A stretch of DNA of 64,000 bases from Sphingomonas pituitosa NBRC 102491 (GCF_001598435.1 NZ_BCYY01000006.1:62001-126000), one strand, 5' to 3'. Counted from the stretch's first letter, positions 17,290 to 28,674 are shown. Numbers and translations are program-made. The notes: a model not told the origin generated them from the sequence alone.

Positions 17290-18768
17290 TTACTGGTTGT
17301 TCTGGCTGCGCAGGAAGCGCGGGATGTCCAGCGGATCCTTGTCCTCTTCCTCGGTGGCCTTGGTGCCACGCGAGGCCGAGGCCATGCGCTCGAACAGCGT
17401 GCCGCCGGTCTTGGGACGCGGACGCGTATCGGCATCGTCATCGCCGCCGGTCAGCCAGCGGCGACGGCCGGCCGGTGCCTCGGGTGCCGGGGCGGGCGCC
17501 GCCGCGGGGGCCGGCGACGGCACCAGCGCTTCGGTGCCGAGCAGCAGCTCGTCCGAAGCCGGGGCCGGCGGGGTCGGCGCGGCCGCGGGCGCCGGTGCAG
17601 CGGCGACGGGCTCCGGCGCGGGCGCGATCGGCGCAGGTGCCGGAGCTTCCTCTACGACCGGCGCGGGTGCGACCGGCTCCGGTGCAGCGGCGATCGGCGC
17701 GGCGGCAACCGCCTCGGGCGCGGGCGCGGCCGTGGTGCGGCGCGGGGTGGAGAAGGAGAAGACGCGCGGCTGTTCGGCCGGGGCGGCCGGGCGGTTCTCG
17801 ACATTCGCGTCGATACCGGTGGCGACCACCGAAACGCGGATGCGGCCTTCCAGCTCCGGGTTGAACGCCGAACCCCAGATGATGTTTGCGTCGGGATCGA
17901 CCAGCTCGCGGATATGGTTCGCGGCCTCGTCGACCTCGAGCAGGCGCATGTCCTCGCCGCCGGTGATCGAGACGATCACGCCCTTGGCGCCGTTCATCGA
18001 AACGCCGTCGAGCAGCGGGTTGGCGATCGCCTTCTGGGCGGCGATCAGCGCGCGGTCGTCGCCGTCCGCCTCCCCGGTGCCCATCATCGCCTTGCCCATC
18101 TCCTGCATCACCGAACGCACGTCGGCGAAGTCGAGGTTGATTAGGCCGGGCATCACCATCAGGTCGGTGATGCCGCGCACGCCCTGCTGCAGCACCTCGT
18201 CGGCCATCTCGAACGCTTCCTTGAAGGTCGTGTTCGCATTGGCGATCAGGAACAGGTTCTGGTTCGGGATGACGATCAGCGTATCGACGTACTTCTGCAG
18301 TTCCTCGATGCCCGCTTCGGCCGATTGCGCGCGGCGCTTGCCTTCGAACGCGAACGGCTTGGTGACCACGCCGACGGTCAGGATGCCCATCTCGCGCGCC
18401 GCCTTGGCGATCACCGGCGCCGCACCCGTGCCGGTGCCGCCGCCCATGCCCGCCGCGATGAAGCACATATGCGCGCCTTCGAGCGACTGCTGGACCTGCT
18501 CGATCGTCTCTTCCGCCGCCGCACGGCCGATCTCGGGCCGCGAGCCCGCGCCCAGGCCCTGCGTGATCTTCGCGCCCAGCTGGATGCGCTGCGAGGCGAC
18601 CGACTGCTTCAGCGCCTGCGCATCGGTGTTGGCGACCAGGAACTCGACGCCCTGTACCTCGGCACGGATCATGTTGGCGATGGCATTGCCGCCAGCGCCG
18701 CCAACCCCGATCACCGCGATCTTCGGCGTCAGCTCGTCCACGTCGGGGGGAAGGAAATCGATACTCAT
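17290..18768 (-). CDS. ftsZ: Cell division protein FtsZ
   Basis: Tubulin-like GTPase that forms the division ring. The ATG at 18768 starts [13 protein letters not shown]. The nucleotide-binding motifs are [11 protein letters not shown] near the start and the tubulin signature [15 protein letters not shown], with the T7 loop later ([11 protein letters not shown]). After about residue 320 comes a long disordered linker almost entirely of Ala, Pro and Glu, then the conserved C-terminal peptide DIPRFLRSQ, which binds FtsA and other tethers. Length (492 residues) is long because of the linker, as in other alphaproteobacteria. A 110-base gap separates it from ftsA. Confidence 0.98.
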   Translation of the reverse strand: MSIDFLPPDVDELTPKIAVIGVGGAGGNAIANMIRAEVQGVEFLVANTDAQALKQSVASQRIQLGAKITQGLGAGSRPEIGRAAAEETIEQVQQSLEGAHMCFIAAGMGGGTGTGAAPVIAKAAREMGILTVGVVTKPFAFEGKRRAQSAEAGIEELQKYVDTLIVIPNQNLFLIANANTTFKEAFEMADEVLQQGVRGITDLMVMPGLINLDFADVRSVMQEMGKAMMGTGEADGDDRALIAAQKAIANPLLDGVSMNGAKGVIVSITGGEDMRLLEVDEAANHIRELVDPDANIIWGSAFNPELEGRIRVSVVATGIDANVENRPAAPAEQPRVFSFSTPRRTTAAPAPEAVAAAPIAAAPEPVAPAPVVEEAPAPAPIAPAPEPVAAAPAPAAAPTPPAPASDELLLGTEALVPSPAPAAAPAPAPEAPAGRRRWLTGGDDDADTRPRPKTGGTLFERMASASRGTKATEEEDKDPLDIPRFLRSQNNQ

Positions 18769-18878
18769 TCTATGGTCTCCCGTGGCAGCGCATCGGCGAC
18801 GCTGCACAACCTCAAATTCTTTTCTGCACGAAGCGGAGCGGCGACTCTAGCCACTAACACCCCGCGACATGCATTTCC

Positions 18879-20141
18879 TTAATAATTTGCCCGGAACGCC
18901 GCGATCAACCGCTGGAACAGTGCGCCCGGGCTCGCTCGCGTCACCAGCTGGTGCCGGCTGGGCTCCAGCGTGCGCAGATCGATCGGGTCCGCCGCGGCGA
19001 ACTGGGTGAGTCCCGCCAGCGTGGAGAAGGCGGGACCGGCATGCGCGTTCGGCATGGCCAGCAAGCCCCTGGGCCGCCCGACGCGCACCGCATTGCCCAG
19101 CGCCTGCTGCGCATAATCGGCGATGCCCGCCAGTTCGGCGCCACCGCCGGTCAGCACGATCTGCCGGCCCACCGGCTCCTGGAAGTTGAGCTTCTTCAGC
19201 TCCTTCTGGATCTCCGCGACGATGCGTTCCAGCCGCTGGCGGATCACGGTGTTGAGCGCCGCCTTGGTGATGCGCGGCCCCTCGACGCCCTCGTCCGCCG
19301 TGGCGGGCGCGACGTCGATCGTCTCGCGATTGTCGCGCGGGGAAAGATTGGCCGAGCCATGGAAGCATTTGGTCCGCTCCGCCCAGGCGCGCGCGGTGCC
19401 GAAGGCGGCGGCGATGTCGTCGGTGATGTCGGCCGATCCCATCGGGATCGAGGCCAGCCCCGCCAGCACGCCCTGCGCGAACACGGACACGTTCGTCACG
19501 CCCGCGCCGATCTCGACCAGCGCCACGCCCAGTTCGCGCTCTTCCTCGGTGAGGCAGGCAAGCCCCGTCGCCACGGGCGCGGCGATGATCGAGCGGACCT
19601 CCAGATGCGCCGAGCGCACGCACAGATCGAGGTTGCGCACCGGCGAGCCTTCGGTGGTGACGACGTGCACGTCAACGCCCAGCCGATCGGCATGCAGCCC
19701 CAGCGGCCGCTTGACGCCGCCCAGTCCGTCCACCGTGTAGCGCGTCGGCTGCGCGTGGAGCACCATCCGCCCCTGCGGGTCGATCGCGCCGCGCCCGGCC
19801 TTGAGCAGATCGTCGATATCCGCCTGCTCGACCCGGTGGCCGCCCAGATCCGCCTCGACCTTGACGACGCTGGAGACCAGCCCGCCCGCCGAGAAGCTGA
19901 CCCACACGTCCTCGATGTTGAAGCCGGCGATGCGCTCGGCCTGCTCCACCGCCTCGCGGATCGCGATTTCGGTGGCGTGCATGTCGGCGACATAGCCGCG
20001 CTTCACGCCCCGGCTCTCGCGCTGGCCGGTGCCGAGCACGATCAGATTACCCTCGTCGGTCCGCTGCGCGATCAGCGCCGAGACCTTTGACGATCCCACG
20101 TCGAGCGCGGTGATCAACCCTTCGGGCGCTACCTTCGCCAT
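18879..20141 (-). CDS. ftsA: Cell division protein FtsA
   Basis: Actin-like ATPase that tethers FtsZ to the membrane. The N terminus LITALDVGSSKVSALIAQ is the phosphate-1 motif. The ATP-binding block near VVLTGGGAELAGI is present as IVLTGGGAELAGI. The C-terminal amphipathic helix (GALFQRLIAAFRANY) is the membrane-targeting sequence. Length is 420 residues. Its ATG at 20141 shares one base with the ftsQ stop. Confidence 0.97.
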   Translation of the reverse strand: MAKVAPEGLITALDVGSSKVSALIAQRTDEGNLIVLGTGQRESRGVKRGYVADMHATEIAIREAVEQAERIAGFNIEDVWVSFSAGGLVSSVVKVEADLGGHRVEQADIDDLLKAGRGAIDPQGRMVLHAQPTRYTVDGLGGVKRPLGLHADRLGVDVHVVTTEGSPVRNLDLCVRSAHLEVRSIIAAPVATGLACLTEEERELGVALVEIGAGVTNVSVFAQGVLAGLASIPMGSADITDDIAAAFGTARAWAERTKCFHGSANLSPRDNRETIDVAPATADEGVEGPRITKAALNTVIRQRLERIVAEIQKELKKLNFQEPVGRQIVLTGGGAELAGIADYAQQALGNAVRVGRPRGLLAMPNAHAGPAFSTLAGLTQFAAADPIDLRTLEPSRHQLVTRASPGALFQRLIAAFRANY

Positions 20142-21112
20142 CAGCCTTCCCCCGTGCCGGTGCCCGCCGGCGGCGTCGTTGTCGTTGCAGGCGGGGTCGG
20201 TGCGATCGTCGTCGGCGCCGTGGAAATCGCCGGCGGCGGCTCGATCACGCCCTGCCGGCGCACAACCAACTTGTTTGCGACGCGCATGTCAAACCCGCGA
20301 TTGCCGCGGCCCAGCAGCCGCTGCGTCCCGTCGATCGAAACGAATGTCTTGAGCGCGGCGATCGCCTCGTCCTCGCCCTCGGGAAGCTGCAGCTTCTCGC
20401 CCGAGGTGAAGAACACGTCCCAGCGGCGATTGCCGACCCAGCTCATCGCCTTGACCAGCGGCTTGAGGCCTGGCTGAGTCTCGAGAAGGTGCTTGCGCGC
20501 CGCCTCCTGCGTGTTCGCGCCCTCGCCGATCAGCAGTGGCAGATCGGGCATCGCATCGGGCGACACCGGCTCCAGCGGGACGCCCGAAGGATCGATCAGC
20601 ATCAGCTGTCCGTGGTTCTGCCAGACCGCCGCGGGCGCCCGCTCCTCGATCGCGATGTGCAGCGTGCTCGGCAGCCGCCGCGAGACGCGCGCGTCCTTCA
20701 CCCAGGGGAATTTGAGCAGCCGCTGCCGCACGTCCCCCAGATTGACCAGCGGCATCGCGCGCGAATCCTGGTCGAGCACCTGCTCATAGACGGTCGCGCG
20801 GTCCATCCGCTTGAGCCCGTCGATCTGGATCTCGTCGACCTTGAGCCCCGCATCGCCCACCGCCTGCGCGAAGCCGACGCCGATCATCTGCGGCACGCCC
20901 GCCAGGATGCCGACCGTCAGCACCACCGCGCCGACCGCGCCGACGATGCTCCACGTCGTGACCTTGTGCAGCGTCTCCGGGCTCATCGGCAGGCCCGCGA
21001 TCGCCTGGTCGAGCACGCCCGCCCGCTGCGGCCGGCGCGCGGTGCCGCGCGGCTTCGGCTTCTCGCCGCGCCGGGTGGTCGCGCGCTGCGCTTGGGCGGG
21101 TCTGCGGCTCAC
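20141..21112 (-). CDS. ftsQ: Cell division protein FtsQ
   Basis: Bitopic divisome scaffold. A basic cytoplasmic tail of about 50 residues (many Arg, with REGEKPKPRGTARRPQ-like composition) is followed by one membrane helix (IVGAVGAVVLTVGILAGV), a POTRA domain (VDEIQIDGLKRMDRATVYEQ) and the FtsQ beta domain with LPSTLHIAIEERAPAAVW. A Pro/Thr-rich tail closes the 323-residue protein. It overlaps the ddlB stop by 4 bases and ftsA by 1. Confidence 0.95.
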   Translation of the reverse strand: MSRRPAQAQRATTRRGEKPKPRGTARRPQRAGVLDQAIAGLPMSPETLHKVTTWSIVGAVGAVVLTVGILAGVPQMIGVGFAQAVGDAGLKVDEIQIDGLKRMDRATVYEQVLDQDSRAMPLVNLGDVRQRLLKFPWVKDARVSRRLPSTLHIAIEERAPAAVWQNHGQLMLIDPSGVPLEPVSPDAMPDLPLLIGEGANTQEAARKHLLETQPGLKPLVKAMSWVGNRRWDVFFTSGEKLQLPEGEDEAIAALKTFVSIDGTQRLLGRGNRGFDMRVANKLVVRRQGVIEPPPAISTAPTTIAPTPPATTTTPPAGTGTGEG

Positions 21113-22032
21113 AATGCCTCCTCGACGATCCGTTGCACGAGACTAGCATAATCGATGCCCAGATGGCGCGCCTGTTCGGGCACCAGGCTGAGCGGGGTCA
21201 TGCCGGGCTGGGTGTTGACCTCGAGCAGGAACAGCCCCTCGACGCCCTGCGTGTCGTCCCAGCGGAAATCGGCGCGCGAGGCGCCCTTGCAGCCGAGCAG
21301 CCGGTGCGCGTCGAGCGCGATCCGCTTGCACGCCTCGGCGATCTCGTCGGGGATCTGCGCGGGGAAGACATGCTCGGTCAGCCCGTCGGTATATTTGGAC
21401 TCGTAATCGTAGAAGCCGCTCTTGGGCTTCAATTCGGTAACGCCCAGCGCCTGGTCGCCCAGCACCGCGGTGGTAAGCTCGCGGCCGCGAATGAACGGCT
21501 CGGCGAGCAGTTCGTCGAATTCCTGCCAGGGCCCGCGCGCATCGGGGTGGATCGGGTTGCCGACATTGCTCTCGGCCGTCACGATCGCGACGCCCACCGA
21601 CGAGCCTTCGTTGACCGGCTTCAGCACGTATGGGCGCGGCAGCGGATCCTGCCGATACAGCTCCTCGCGCGACACCATCCGCCCACCGGGCATCGGGATG
21701 CCGTGCGGCACCAGCGCCTGCTTGGTCAGCTGCTTGTCGATCGCGATCACCGAAGTGACCATGCCCGAGTGCGTGTAGCGGATGCCCATCAGGTCGAGCA
21801 TGCCCTGCACGCTGCCATCCTCGCCCGGCGTGCCGTGGAGCGCATTGAACACCACGTCCGGCTTCGCCTCGGCGAGGCGGGCGGCGACCTCGCGGTCCAT
21901 GTCGATCCGGGTTACGCGGTGGCCCAGGCTCTCCAGCGCGTCCGCGACGCCATTGCCCGACATCAGCGAAACCTCGCGCTCGGCCGACCAGCCGCCCATC
22001 AATACAGCGATGTGGAGGGATTGGATGGTCAT
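21109..22032 (-). CDS. ddlB: D-alanine--D-alanine ligase
   Basis: ATP-grasp ligase that makes D-Ala-D-Ala for the peptidoglycan pentapeptide. Motifs: IAVLMGGWSAEREVSLMSG (substrate loop with the catalytic Glu), ALHGTPGEDGSVQG, PYVLKPVNEGSSVGV (ATP-grasp) and EVNTQPGMTPLSLVPEQA (metal-binding Glu/Asn). Length is 307 residues. The ATG at 22032 overlaps the stop of the DUF4262 gene by 4 bases. A longer ORF reaching 22245 is an out-of-frame mirror of that gene. Confidence 0.97.
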   Translation of the reverse strand: MTIQSLHIAVLMGGWSAEREVSLMSGNGVADALESLGHRVTRIDMDREVAARLAEAKPDVVFNALHGTPGEDGSVQGMLDLMGIRYTHSGMVTSVIAIDKQLTKQALVPHGIPMPGGRMVSREELYRQDPLPRPYVLKPVNEGSSVGVAIVTAESNVGNPIHPDARGPWQEFDELLAEPFIRGRELTTAVLGDQALGVTELKPKSGFYDYESKYTDGLTEHVFPAQIPDEIAEACKRIALDAHRLLGCKGASRADFRWDDTQGVEGLFLLEVNTQPGMTPLSLVPEQARHLGIDYASLVQRIVEEAL

Positions 22033-22520
22033 GCTTTGAAATTCTCCGAACTGAGCGGCGGCTGCAGCGCCCGAACCTGGTCGGAGGCACCTTCCTCCCA
22101 TGGAAACAGGCCGTCCTGCGCACCCGGCCAGATGATCTGGTACGCGGCGTCCATGGCTTTGCCGGTCATATGGCGGCGAAACCACATCGCCGAATTGAAA
22201 TAGTCGGGCACGATATTGCTGGGGACGACACGCTCCACCACGCAATCATGCCCCAGCAGCAGGTCCGACACGATGAGCCCATCTTCCAGCTGCAGGCCGT
22301 CGCGGCACTGGCGATAGAGCGCGTTGATCATGGCGCTGACCAGTTCGCTGGAAAGGCCGAAAACGATCACTTCCGGCTGCCCGACGGTCTCCGGGAAACC
22401 CACCGAATAGCCGAAGGGCGGCTGTTCGCCCTCCGGGTCCGCCACATAGTTGATGTGGCAACCGTGATTGCGCACATTGTCTAGGATCCGGCGTTCGTAG
22501 TCGTTGAGGTCGCGGCTCAC
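22029..22520 (-). CDS. DUF4262 protein embedded between murB and ddlB
   Basis: Small cytoplasmic protein of 163 residues resembling the DUF4262 family: a central block HINYVADPEGEQPPFGYSVG with FPETVGQPEVIVFGLS, followed by a short Cys/Asp-rich helical region and a C terminus with WPGAQDGLFPWEEG. Its function is unknown. The GTG at 22520 overlaps the murB stop as GTGA, and its own stop overlaps the ddlB start as ATGA, so it is fully built into the dcw translation chain. An ATG at 22550 is also in frame but lies inside murB. This gene is not part of the usual dcw order. Confidence 0.75.
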   Translation of the reverse strand: MSRDLNDYERRILDNVRNHGCHINYVADPEGEQPPFGYSVGFPETVGQPEVIVFGLSSELVSAMINALYRQCRDGLQLEDGLIVSDLLLGHDCVVERVVPSNIVPDYFNSAMWFRRHMTGKAMDAAYQIIWPGAQDGLFPWEEGASDQVRALQPPLSSENFKA

Positions 22521-23407
22521 TTCGCCACTCCCACGCGCTGAATTTCCCATTCCAGTTCGACGCCCGACTGCGCCTTCACCCGGGCGCGGACGTCCTCGCC
22601 CAGCGCCTCGATATCGGCGCTGGTCGCTTCCCCCAGATTGAGGAGGAAGTTGCAATGCTTCTCGCTCACCTGCGCGTCGCCGCGGCGCAGGCCCCGGCAG
22701 CCGGCCGCGTCGACCAGCGCCCAGGCCTTGTGGCCTTCCGGGTTCTTGAACGTGGAGCCGCCGGTCTTCGAGCGCAGCGGCTGCGATTCCTCGCGCGCGG
22801 CGGCGATGCGGTCCATCTCGGCCTGGATTGCGTCCGACGGCTTGAGGAAGCCGCGAAAGGTCGCGCGCACCACGATCGCGCCCTCGGGCAGGTTGCTGTG
22901 GCGATAGGTGTAGCCGAGGTCTGCATTGGCTAGCACCCGCCGCTCGCCCGAACGCAGCACGATGTCGCAGTCGACCAGGATGTCGCAGGTCTCGCGGCCA
23001 TAGGCGCCGCCGTTCATCCGCACGAAGCCGCCGACCGTGCCGGGGATCGAGCGCAGGAACTCGACGCCGCCAATGCCCCAGTCGCGCGCCTTGGACGAGA
23101 CGAGGATACCCGACGCCCCGCCGCCGCAGCGGAGGGTGGTCTCGTCCAGCTGCTCGACCGATGCGAACGCCTTGCCGAGCCGGATCACCACGCCCTGCAC
23201 GCCGCCATCGCGGACGATCATGTTCGAGCCCAGACCCAGGCCCATCACCGGCACTGCCGGATCCAGCGCGGCGAGGAACGCGGCGAGGTCGTCGGCATCC
23301 GCCGGCTCGAACAGCCACTCCGCCGCCCCGCCGCTCTTGAACCACACCAGCGGCGCAAGCGGGGCGTTGGGCGTCAGCTTGCCGCGAACGGGAGGCAGGC
23401 TACTCAA
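22517..23407 (-). CDS. murB: UDP-N-acetylenolpyruvoylglucosamine reductase
   Basis: FAD enzyme that reduces UDP-GlcNAc-enolpyruvate to UDP-MurNAc. FAD-binding motifs include WFKSGGAAEWLF, GLGSNMIVRDGGVQG and RSIPGTVGGFVRMNGGAYG. The catalytic segment is SKTGGSTFKNPEG, with the active Ser, and the C-terminal part holds the late Glu region SGVELEWEIQRVG. The start is a TTG at 23407 (Ser-Ser-Leu-Pro-Pro follows). No better start is available before the palindromic repeat at 23408, whose outer arm supplies the purine-rich ribosome site. Length is 296 residues. Confidence 0.95.
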   Translation of the reverse strand: MSSLPPVRGKLTPNAPLAPLVWFKSGGAAEWLFEPADADDLAAFLAALDPAVPVMGLGLGSNMIVRDGGVQGVVIRLGKAFASVEQLDETTLRCGGGASGILVSSKARDWGIGGVEFLRSIPGTVGGFVRMNGGAYGRETCDILVDCDIVLRSGERRVLANADLGYTYRHSNLPEGAIVVRATFRGFLKPSDAIQAEMDRIAAAREESQPLRSKTGGSTFKNPEGHKAWALVDAAGCRGLRRGDAQVSEKHCNFLLNLGEATSADIEALGEDVRARVKAQSGVELEWEIQRVGVAK

Positions 23408-23519
23408 AGTCCCTCCCCTTCAGGGGAGGGGTTGGGGTGGGGCAGTGTCTCACCGAGACCAACGGAGGGTCTGGAATCCCTCCACCCCCAAACCCCTCCT
23501 CCCAGGAGGAGGGGCTTAA
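23408..23519. repeat. Intergenic palindromic repeat, copy B (REP/MITE-like)
   Basis: A 112-bp element closely matching copy A at 4294-4405 in the same orientation: the same outer hairpin CCCTCCCCTTCAGGGGAGGG, the GTCTC/GAGAC centre and the CCCCTCCTCC/GGAGGAGGGG end. Differences are a handful of single bases in the middle and the loops. It lies between murC and murB. Its left edge touches the murB start codon. Confidence 0.85.
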
Positions 23520-23540
23520 GAAAAGAAACAACCGCGTTCC

Positions 23541-24953
<1,413 letters not shown>

Positions 24954-24965
24954 GCGCCCAGATCC

Positions 24966-26120
24966 TTACGCAAAAGCTGGCCTTCCGTTCTTGTTGGCTT
25001 TCTGCACCTTGCCCACCGGGGCCTTGGGTGCATGGATCGATTCGACGAGGTCGGCCAGGTCGCGCACCGCATCGGGCCGGCCGACGCCGCGGGCACGCGC
25101 CGCCGCATTCTCCAGCGCCTTGGTGTCGAGCCCCAGCTTCTGCATCTGCTTGGCGAGTTCCTGCGCGGTGAAGGCGCGCTGCGATATCGTCCGGGCGCCG
25201 CCCGCCTCGGTGATCTCGCGCGCGTTCGCGGTCTGGTGGTCGTCGGTCGCGCTCGGCAGCGGCACCAGGATCGCCGGACGGCCGGCGGCGGTCAGCTCGG
25301 CGATGGTCGAGGCCCCCGCCCGCGCGATCACCAGATGCGCCCAGGCGAGCCGCTCGGGCATGTCGGGCAGATAGGTGGCGACCTCGGCCGGGATCTCGTG
25401 TTCCTGATACTTGGCGCGGACCATCTCGATGTCCTCGATGCGCGCCTGGTGCGTCACCTGCAGCCGCCGGCGGAAATGCACCGGCAGCAGCGCGAGCCCG
25501 TCGGGCACCACCTGGCTGAGGATCGAGGCGCCCTGGCTGCCGCCGGTCACCAGCACGCGGAACAGCCCGTCTTCCTCCAGCATCGGATAGGGCTTGGCGC
25601 GCAGCGCCAGCACCGCCTCGCGCACCGGATTGCCGGTAAGGTGGGTCTTCACCGCCCAGCCGGGCTTCATCCGCTCTACCTTGTCGTACGAGGTGGCGAT
25701 CGCCGCCACCCGGCCCGCGACCAGCCGATTGACCCGGCCCAGCACCGCATTCTGCTCGTGGATCACGGTGGGGATGCGCGCGCTGAACGCCGCCATCAGG
25801 GCGGGAAACGCCGGATACCCGCCAAAGCCGATCACGGCGGCAGGGCGCAACTGCTTGTAGAGCTTGCGCGCCATCGCCCGGCCCGCCAACATCTGCCGTG
25901 CTGCCTTGAGATACCCCAGCGGTCCGCCGCCCAGCCGCCCCGCGGGCAGCACATGCGTCTCGACGCCCTCGAACAGCCCGGGAAAGCGCACGCCGCGCGC
26001 GTCGCTGACCAGCGCCACCTGATGCCCGCGCCGTGCGAGCTCCACCGCCAGCGCGGCCGCGGGCACCATGTGCCCGCCGGTGCCGCCGGCGGCGAGGACG
26101 TAACTACGGCGTTCGGTCAT
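24966..26120 (-). CDS. murG: Undecaprenyl-PP-MurNAc-pentapeptide GlcNAc transferase
   Basis: GT28 glycosyltransferase that turns lipid I into lipid II at the inner face of the membrane. N-terminal motif AAGGTGGHMVPAAALAVEL, acceptor loop FGGYPAFP, and the UDP-GlcNAc site VTGGSQGASIL, with RAGASTIAELTAAGRPAILV and VPLPSATDDHQTANA. The ATG at 26120 overlaps the ftsW stop by 4 bases. Length 384 residues with a Lys-rich C-terminal tail. Confidence 0.97.
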   Translation of the reverse strand: MTERRSYVLAAGGTGGHMVPAAALAVELARRGHQVALVSDARGVRFPGLFEGVETHVLPAGRLGGGPLGYLKAARQMLAGRAMARKLYKQLRPAAVIGFGGYPAFPALMAAFSARIPTVIHEQNAVLGRVNRLVAGRVAAIATSYDKVERMKPGWAVKTHLTGNPVREAVLALRAKPYPMLEEDGLFRVLVTGGSQGASILSQVVPDGLALLPVHFRRRLQVTHQARIEDIEMVRAKYQEHEIPAEVATYLPDMPERLAWAHLVIARAGASTIAELTAAGRPAILVPLPSATDDHQTANAREITEAGGARTISQRAFTAQELAKQMQKLGLDTKALENAAARARGVGRPDAVRDLADLVESIHAPKAPVGKVQKANKNGRPAFA

Positions 26121-27349
26121 GCGGCTTTGCTCCAGCGGCCGGTATAGGGGGAGCGCTTCAGATACGGGTTTCGTCGCGTGAAAGCGAGCAGCAGGCCATA
26201 GCCGATCGAAAGCGCGATCATCGACGAGCCGCCATAGCTGATGAACGGCAGCGTCATCCCCTTGGACGGCGCGATGCCGGTGTTCACCGCCATGTTGATC
26301 AGCGCCTGCACCCCGAACTGCGAGGCGAGCCCGGCGGCGGCGAGCAGCCGGAACGGATCCTCCTCGTCGAGCAGCTTCATCAGCACGCGGACGACGATGG
26401 CGAGGTACAGCAGCACGATCACCGCGCAGGCGATCAGCCCGAATTCCTCGCCGATCACCGAGAAGATGTAATCGGTATGCGCCTCGGGCAGACGGAACTT
26501 GATCTGGCCGCTGCCCGGCCCCGCGCCGAACAGCCCCCCGGCGCTCAGCGTATCGTGCGCCATCTCGACCTGATAGCGATCGGCGAGCGCGGCTTCCTTG
26601 GTCGGGAACAGGAAATTGTCGATGCGGGTGCGCGCGGTGCCGTAGAAGATATAGGCCGCGACCACCCCCGCCACCGCCGCGCCGCCCAGGCTGGCGATTG
26701 CGGCGGGCGAGATGCCGGAGAGCATCAGCAGGATCACCCACACCGTGCCGAACAGGATCGTCTGGCCGAAGTCCGGCTGGAGCATCAGCAGCACCGCGAT
26801 CAGCGCGGTGATCGCGCCGGTGACGACCATCACCGGCAGCTCGGGATCCTTGGCGCGGAACGAGAGGATCCACGCGGTCGACACGATGAACATGGGTTTC
26901 AGGAATTCGGACGGCTGCAGGTCCGAGATGCCGAGGCTGATCCAGCGCTTCGCGCCGTTCACCTCATGCCCCACCAGCGGCAGCAGCATCATCAGGACCA
27001 GGAAGACGAGCGCCCCCGCCAGCGACAACCGCCGCGCGGCCGAGGTCGGCAGCATCGAGACGATGATCAGCACCGGCACGCAGATGCAAACCCACATCAG
27101 CTGCCGCCAGAAATAATACATCGGCTGCACGATATGCGCGGCGTCCGAGTAGCGCCGCGCGGTCGCGGGCGAGGCGGCGGCGACCGCCACCAGCCCGATC
27201 GCGATCAGCAGCAGCGGCAGGAACAGCAGCACCCGGTCGACTTCCCAGAACCACATGCCCGCTCGCGACGTGCTGGCGCGGCTGAGCTGGTTCGAGATGC
27301 GCGGTCGGCCGGCCTGTTTTTCGTCCACGTCCCCGGTCTCGCGGCTCAC
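26117..27349 (-). CDS. ftsW: Peptidoglycan glycosyltransferase FtsW (SEDS)
   Basis: SEDS polymerase of the divisome. It has about ten membrane helices and the family motifs LPLVGHEVNGAKRWIS and LQPSEFLKPMF, with the catalytic Asp in the large periplasmic loop after GLFGAGPGSGQIKFRLPEAH, and the C-terminal FISYGGSSMIA. The GTG at 27349 overlaps the murD stop as GTGA. The first 30 residues are a hydrophilic extension. A longer open frame upstream mirrors murD. Confidence 0.96.
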   Translation of the reverse strand: MSRETGDVDEKQAGRPRISNQLSRASTSRAGMWFWEVDRVLLFLPLLLIAIGLVAVAAASPATARRYSDAAHIVQPMYYFWRQLMWVCICVPVLIIVSMLPTSAARRLSLAGALVFLVLMMLLPLVGHEVNGAKRWISLGISDLQPSEFLKPMFIVSTAWILSFRAKDPELPVMVVTGAITALIAVLLMLQPDFGQTILFGTVWVILLMLSGISPAAIASLGGAAVAGVVAAYIFYGTARTRIDNFLFPTKEAALADRYQVEMAHDTLSAGGLFGAGPGSGQIKFRLPEAHTDYIFSVIGEEFGLIACAVIVLLYLAIVVRVLMKLLDEEDPFRLLAAAGLASQFGVQALINMAVNTGIAPSKGMTLPFISYGGSSMIALSIGYGLLLAFTRRNPYLKRSPYTGRWSKAA

Positions 27350-28674
27350 CCGAGCGCCTCCACGGCGGCACGGAAGGCATCGCCGCGCGCTTCGAAATCG
27401 CGAAATTGGTCGAACGAGGCGCAGGCGGGGGAAAGCAGCACGGTATCGCCTGGCTGCGCCTGGGCGGCTGCGGCGCGCACGGCGGCCTCCAACGTGCCGG
27501 ATTGCTCGACGGGCATTGCGCCTTCGAGCAGCCCTGCAAACAACGGGCCCGCCTCGCCGATCGCATAGGCGCGCACGACATGGCCGAAGCCCGGGCGGCA
27601 CGCCTCCAGGCTGTCGGTCTTGGCGACGCCGCCGAGGATCCAGTGGATGCGCGGGTAGGCCGCGAGCGCAGGTGCGGTCGATTCCGGGTTGGTCGCCTTG
27701 CTGTCGTTGACGAAGGCCACGCCGTTCCGGGTCGCGATCCGCTCCATCCGATGCGGCAGGCCGGGGAAACTCTCCAGGCCCTTGTCGATCGCAGTGCGGT
27801 CGATGCCCAGCGCCTCGCAGGCGGCAATCGCGGCAAGCGCGTTCTGCGCGTTGTGCGGCCCCTGCAGCGCCGGCCAGCGCGACTGGTCCATGCACACGCC
27901 GGGCGCGATCTTGGTCACGTCCGCGCTGCGGCCGGAGAGCGCCACCTGCCGGGCAATGGTGGCCGAGGCGGCATCGCCGATCCCGATCACGGCCGCATGG
28001 CCCCCGGACTGCATCGCGAACAGCCGCGCCTTGGAGGCGGCATAGCCCTCGAACCCGTCATAGCGATCGAGATGGTCCGGCGTGATGTTGAGCAGCACCG
28101 CGACGTCGCAGTCGAGGCTCTGGGTCAGGTCGATCTGGTAGCTGGAGAGCTCCAGCACATAGACACCGCCCTGGGGCAGCGGGTCCTGCCCCAGGATCGG
28201 CAGCCCGATATTGCCGCCGAGGCGCGTGGGAATGCCCGCCGTCTCGATGATGTGGTGGATCAGCGCGGTGGTGGTCGACTTGCCGTTGGTGCCGGTGATG
28301 CCGACCACGCGGTGGGCCGGCAGATTGGCGCGCGCCTGCGCGAACAGCTCGATGTCACCGATCAGCGGCACGCCGGCGGCGCGCGCATGCGGTGCGATCG
28401 GGTGGCGGTTGAGCGGCACGCCGGGGGAGACGACCATGCCCGCAAAGCCGGTGAGATCGGCGGTCAGCGGGTCCCCAATCTCAAGCGAGACAGCGTCCAA
28501 CTTGACGGACAGTTCTTGAACTGCGTCGGCGACAGCCTCCCGCGCTGCTTCATTCGAATCCCACGCCAGCACCTCCGCCCCGCTCCCCCCCAACGCGCGC
28601 ACGGTCGCCGCGCCCGAGCGTGCGAGCCCGAGCACCGCGAAGCGTTTGCCGCGCCAGGCGGGGCTGGTGATCAC
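27346..28674 (-). CDS. murD: UDP-N-acetylmuramoylalanine--D-glutamate ligase
   Basis: Mur ligase adding D-Glu. It opens with a Rossmann segment ([19 protein letters not shown]). The P-loop [18 protein letters not shown] and the metal and substrate blocks [17 protein letters not shown] and [11 protein letters not shown] are in the standard order. Length 442 residues. Start and stop overlap mraY and ftsW by 4 bases each. Confidence 0.97.
   Translation of the reverse strand: MITSPAWRGKRFAVLGLARSGAATVRALGGSGAEVLAWDSNEAAREAVADAVQELSVKLDAVSLEIGDPLTADLTGFAGMVVSPGVPLNRHPIAPHARAAGVPLIGDIELFAQARANLPAHRVVGITGTNGKSTTTALIHHIIETAGIPTRLGGNIGLPILGQDPLPQGGVYVLELSSYQIDLTQSLDCDVAVLLNITPDHLDRYDGFEGYAASKARLFAMQSGGHAAVIGIGDAASATIARQVALSGRSADVTKIAPGVCMDQSRWPALQGPHNAQNALAAIAACEALGIDRTAIDKGLESFPGLPHRMERIATRNGVAFVNDSKATNPESTAPALAAYPRIHWILGGVAKTDSLEACRPGFGHVVRAYAIGEAGPLFAGLLEGAMPVEQSGTLEAAVRAAAAQAQPGDTVLLSPACASFDQFRDFEARGDAFRAAVEALG

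Noticed and set aside
17500..17760. Ala/Pro-rich stretch in ftsZ as a possible insertion
   Set aside because: Long disordered linkers before the C-terminal peptide are normal in alphaproteobacterial FtsZ.
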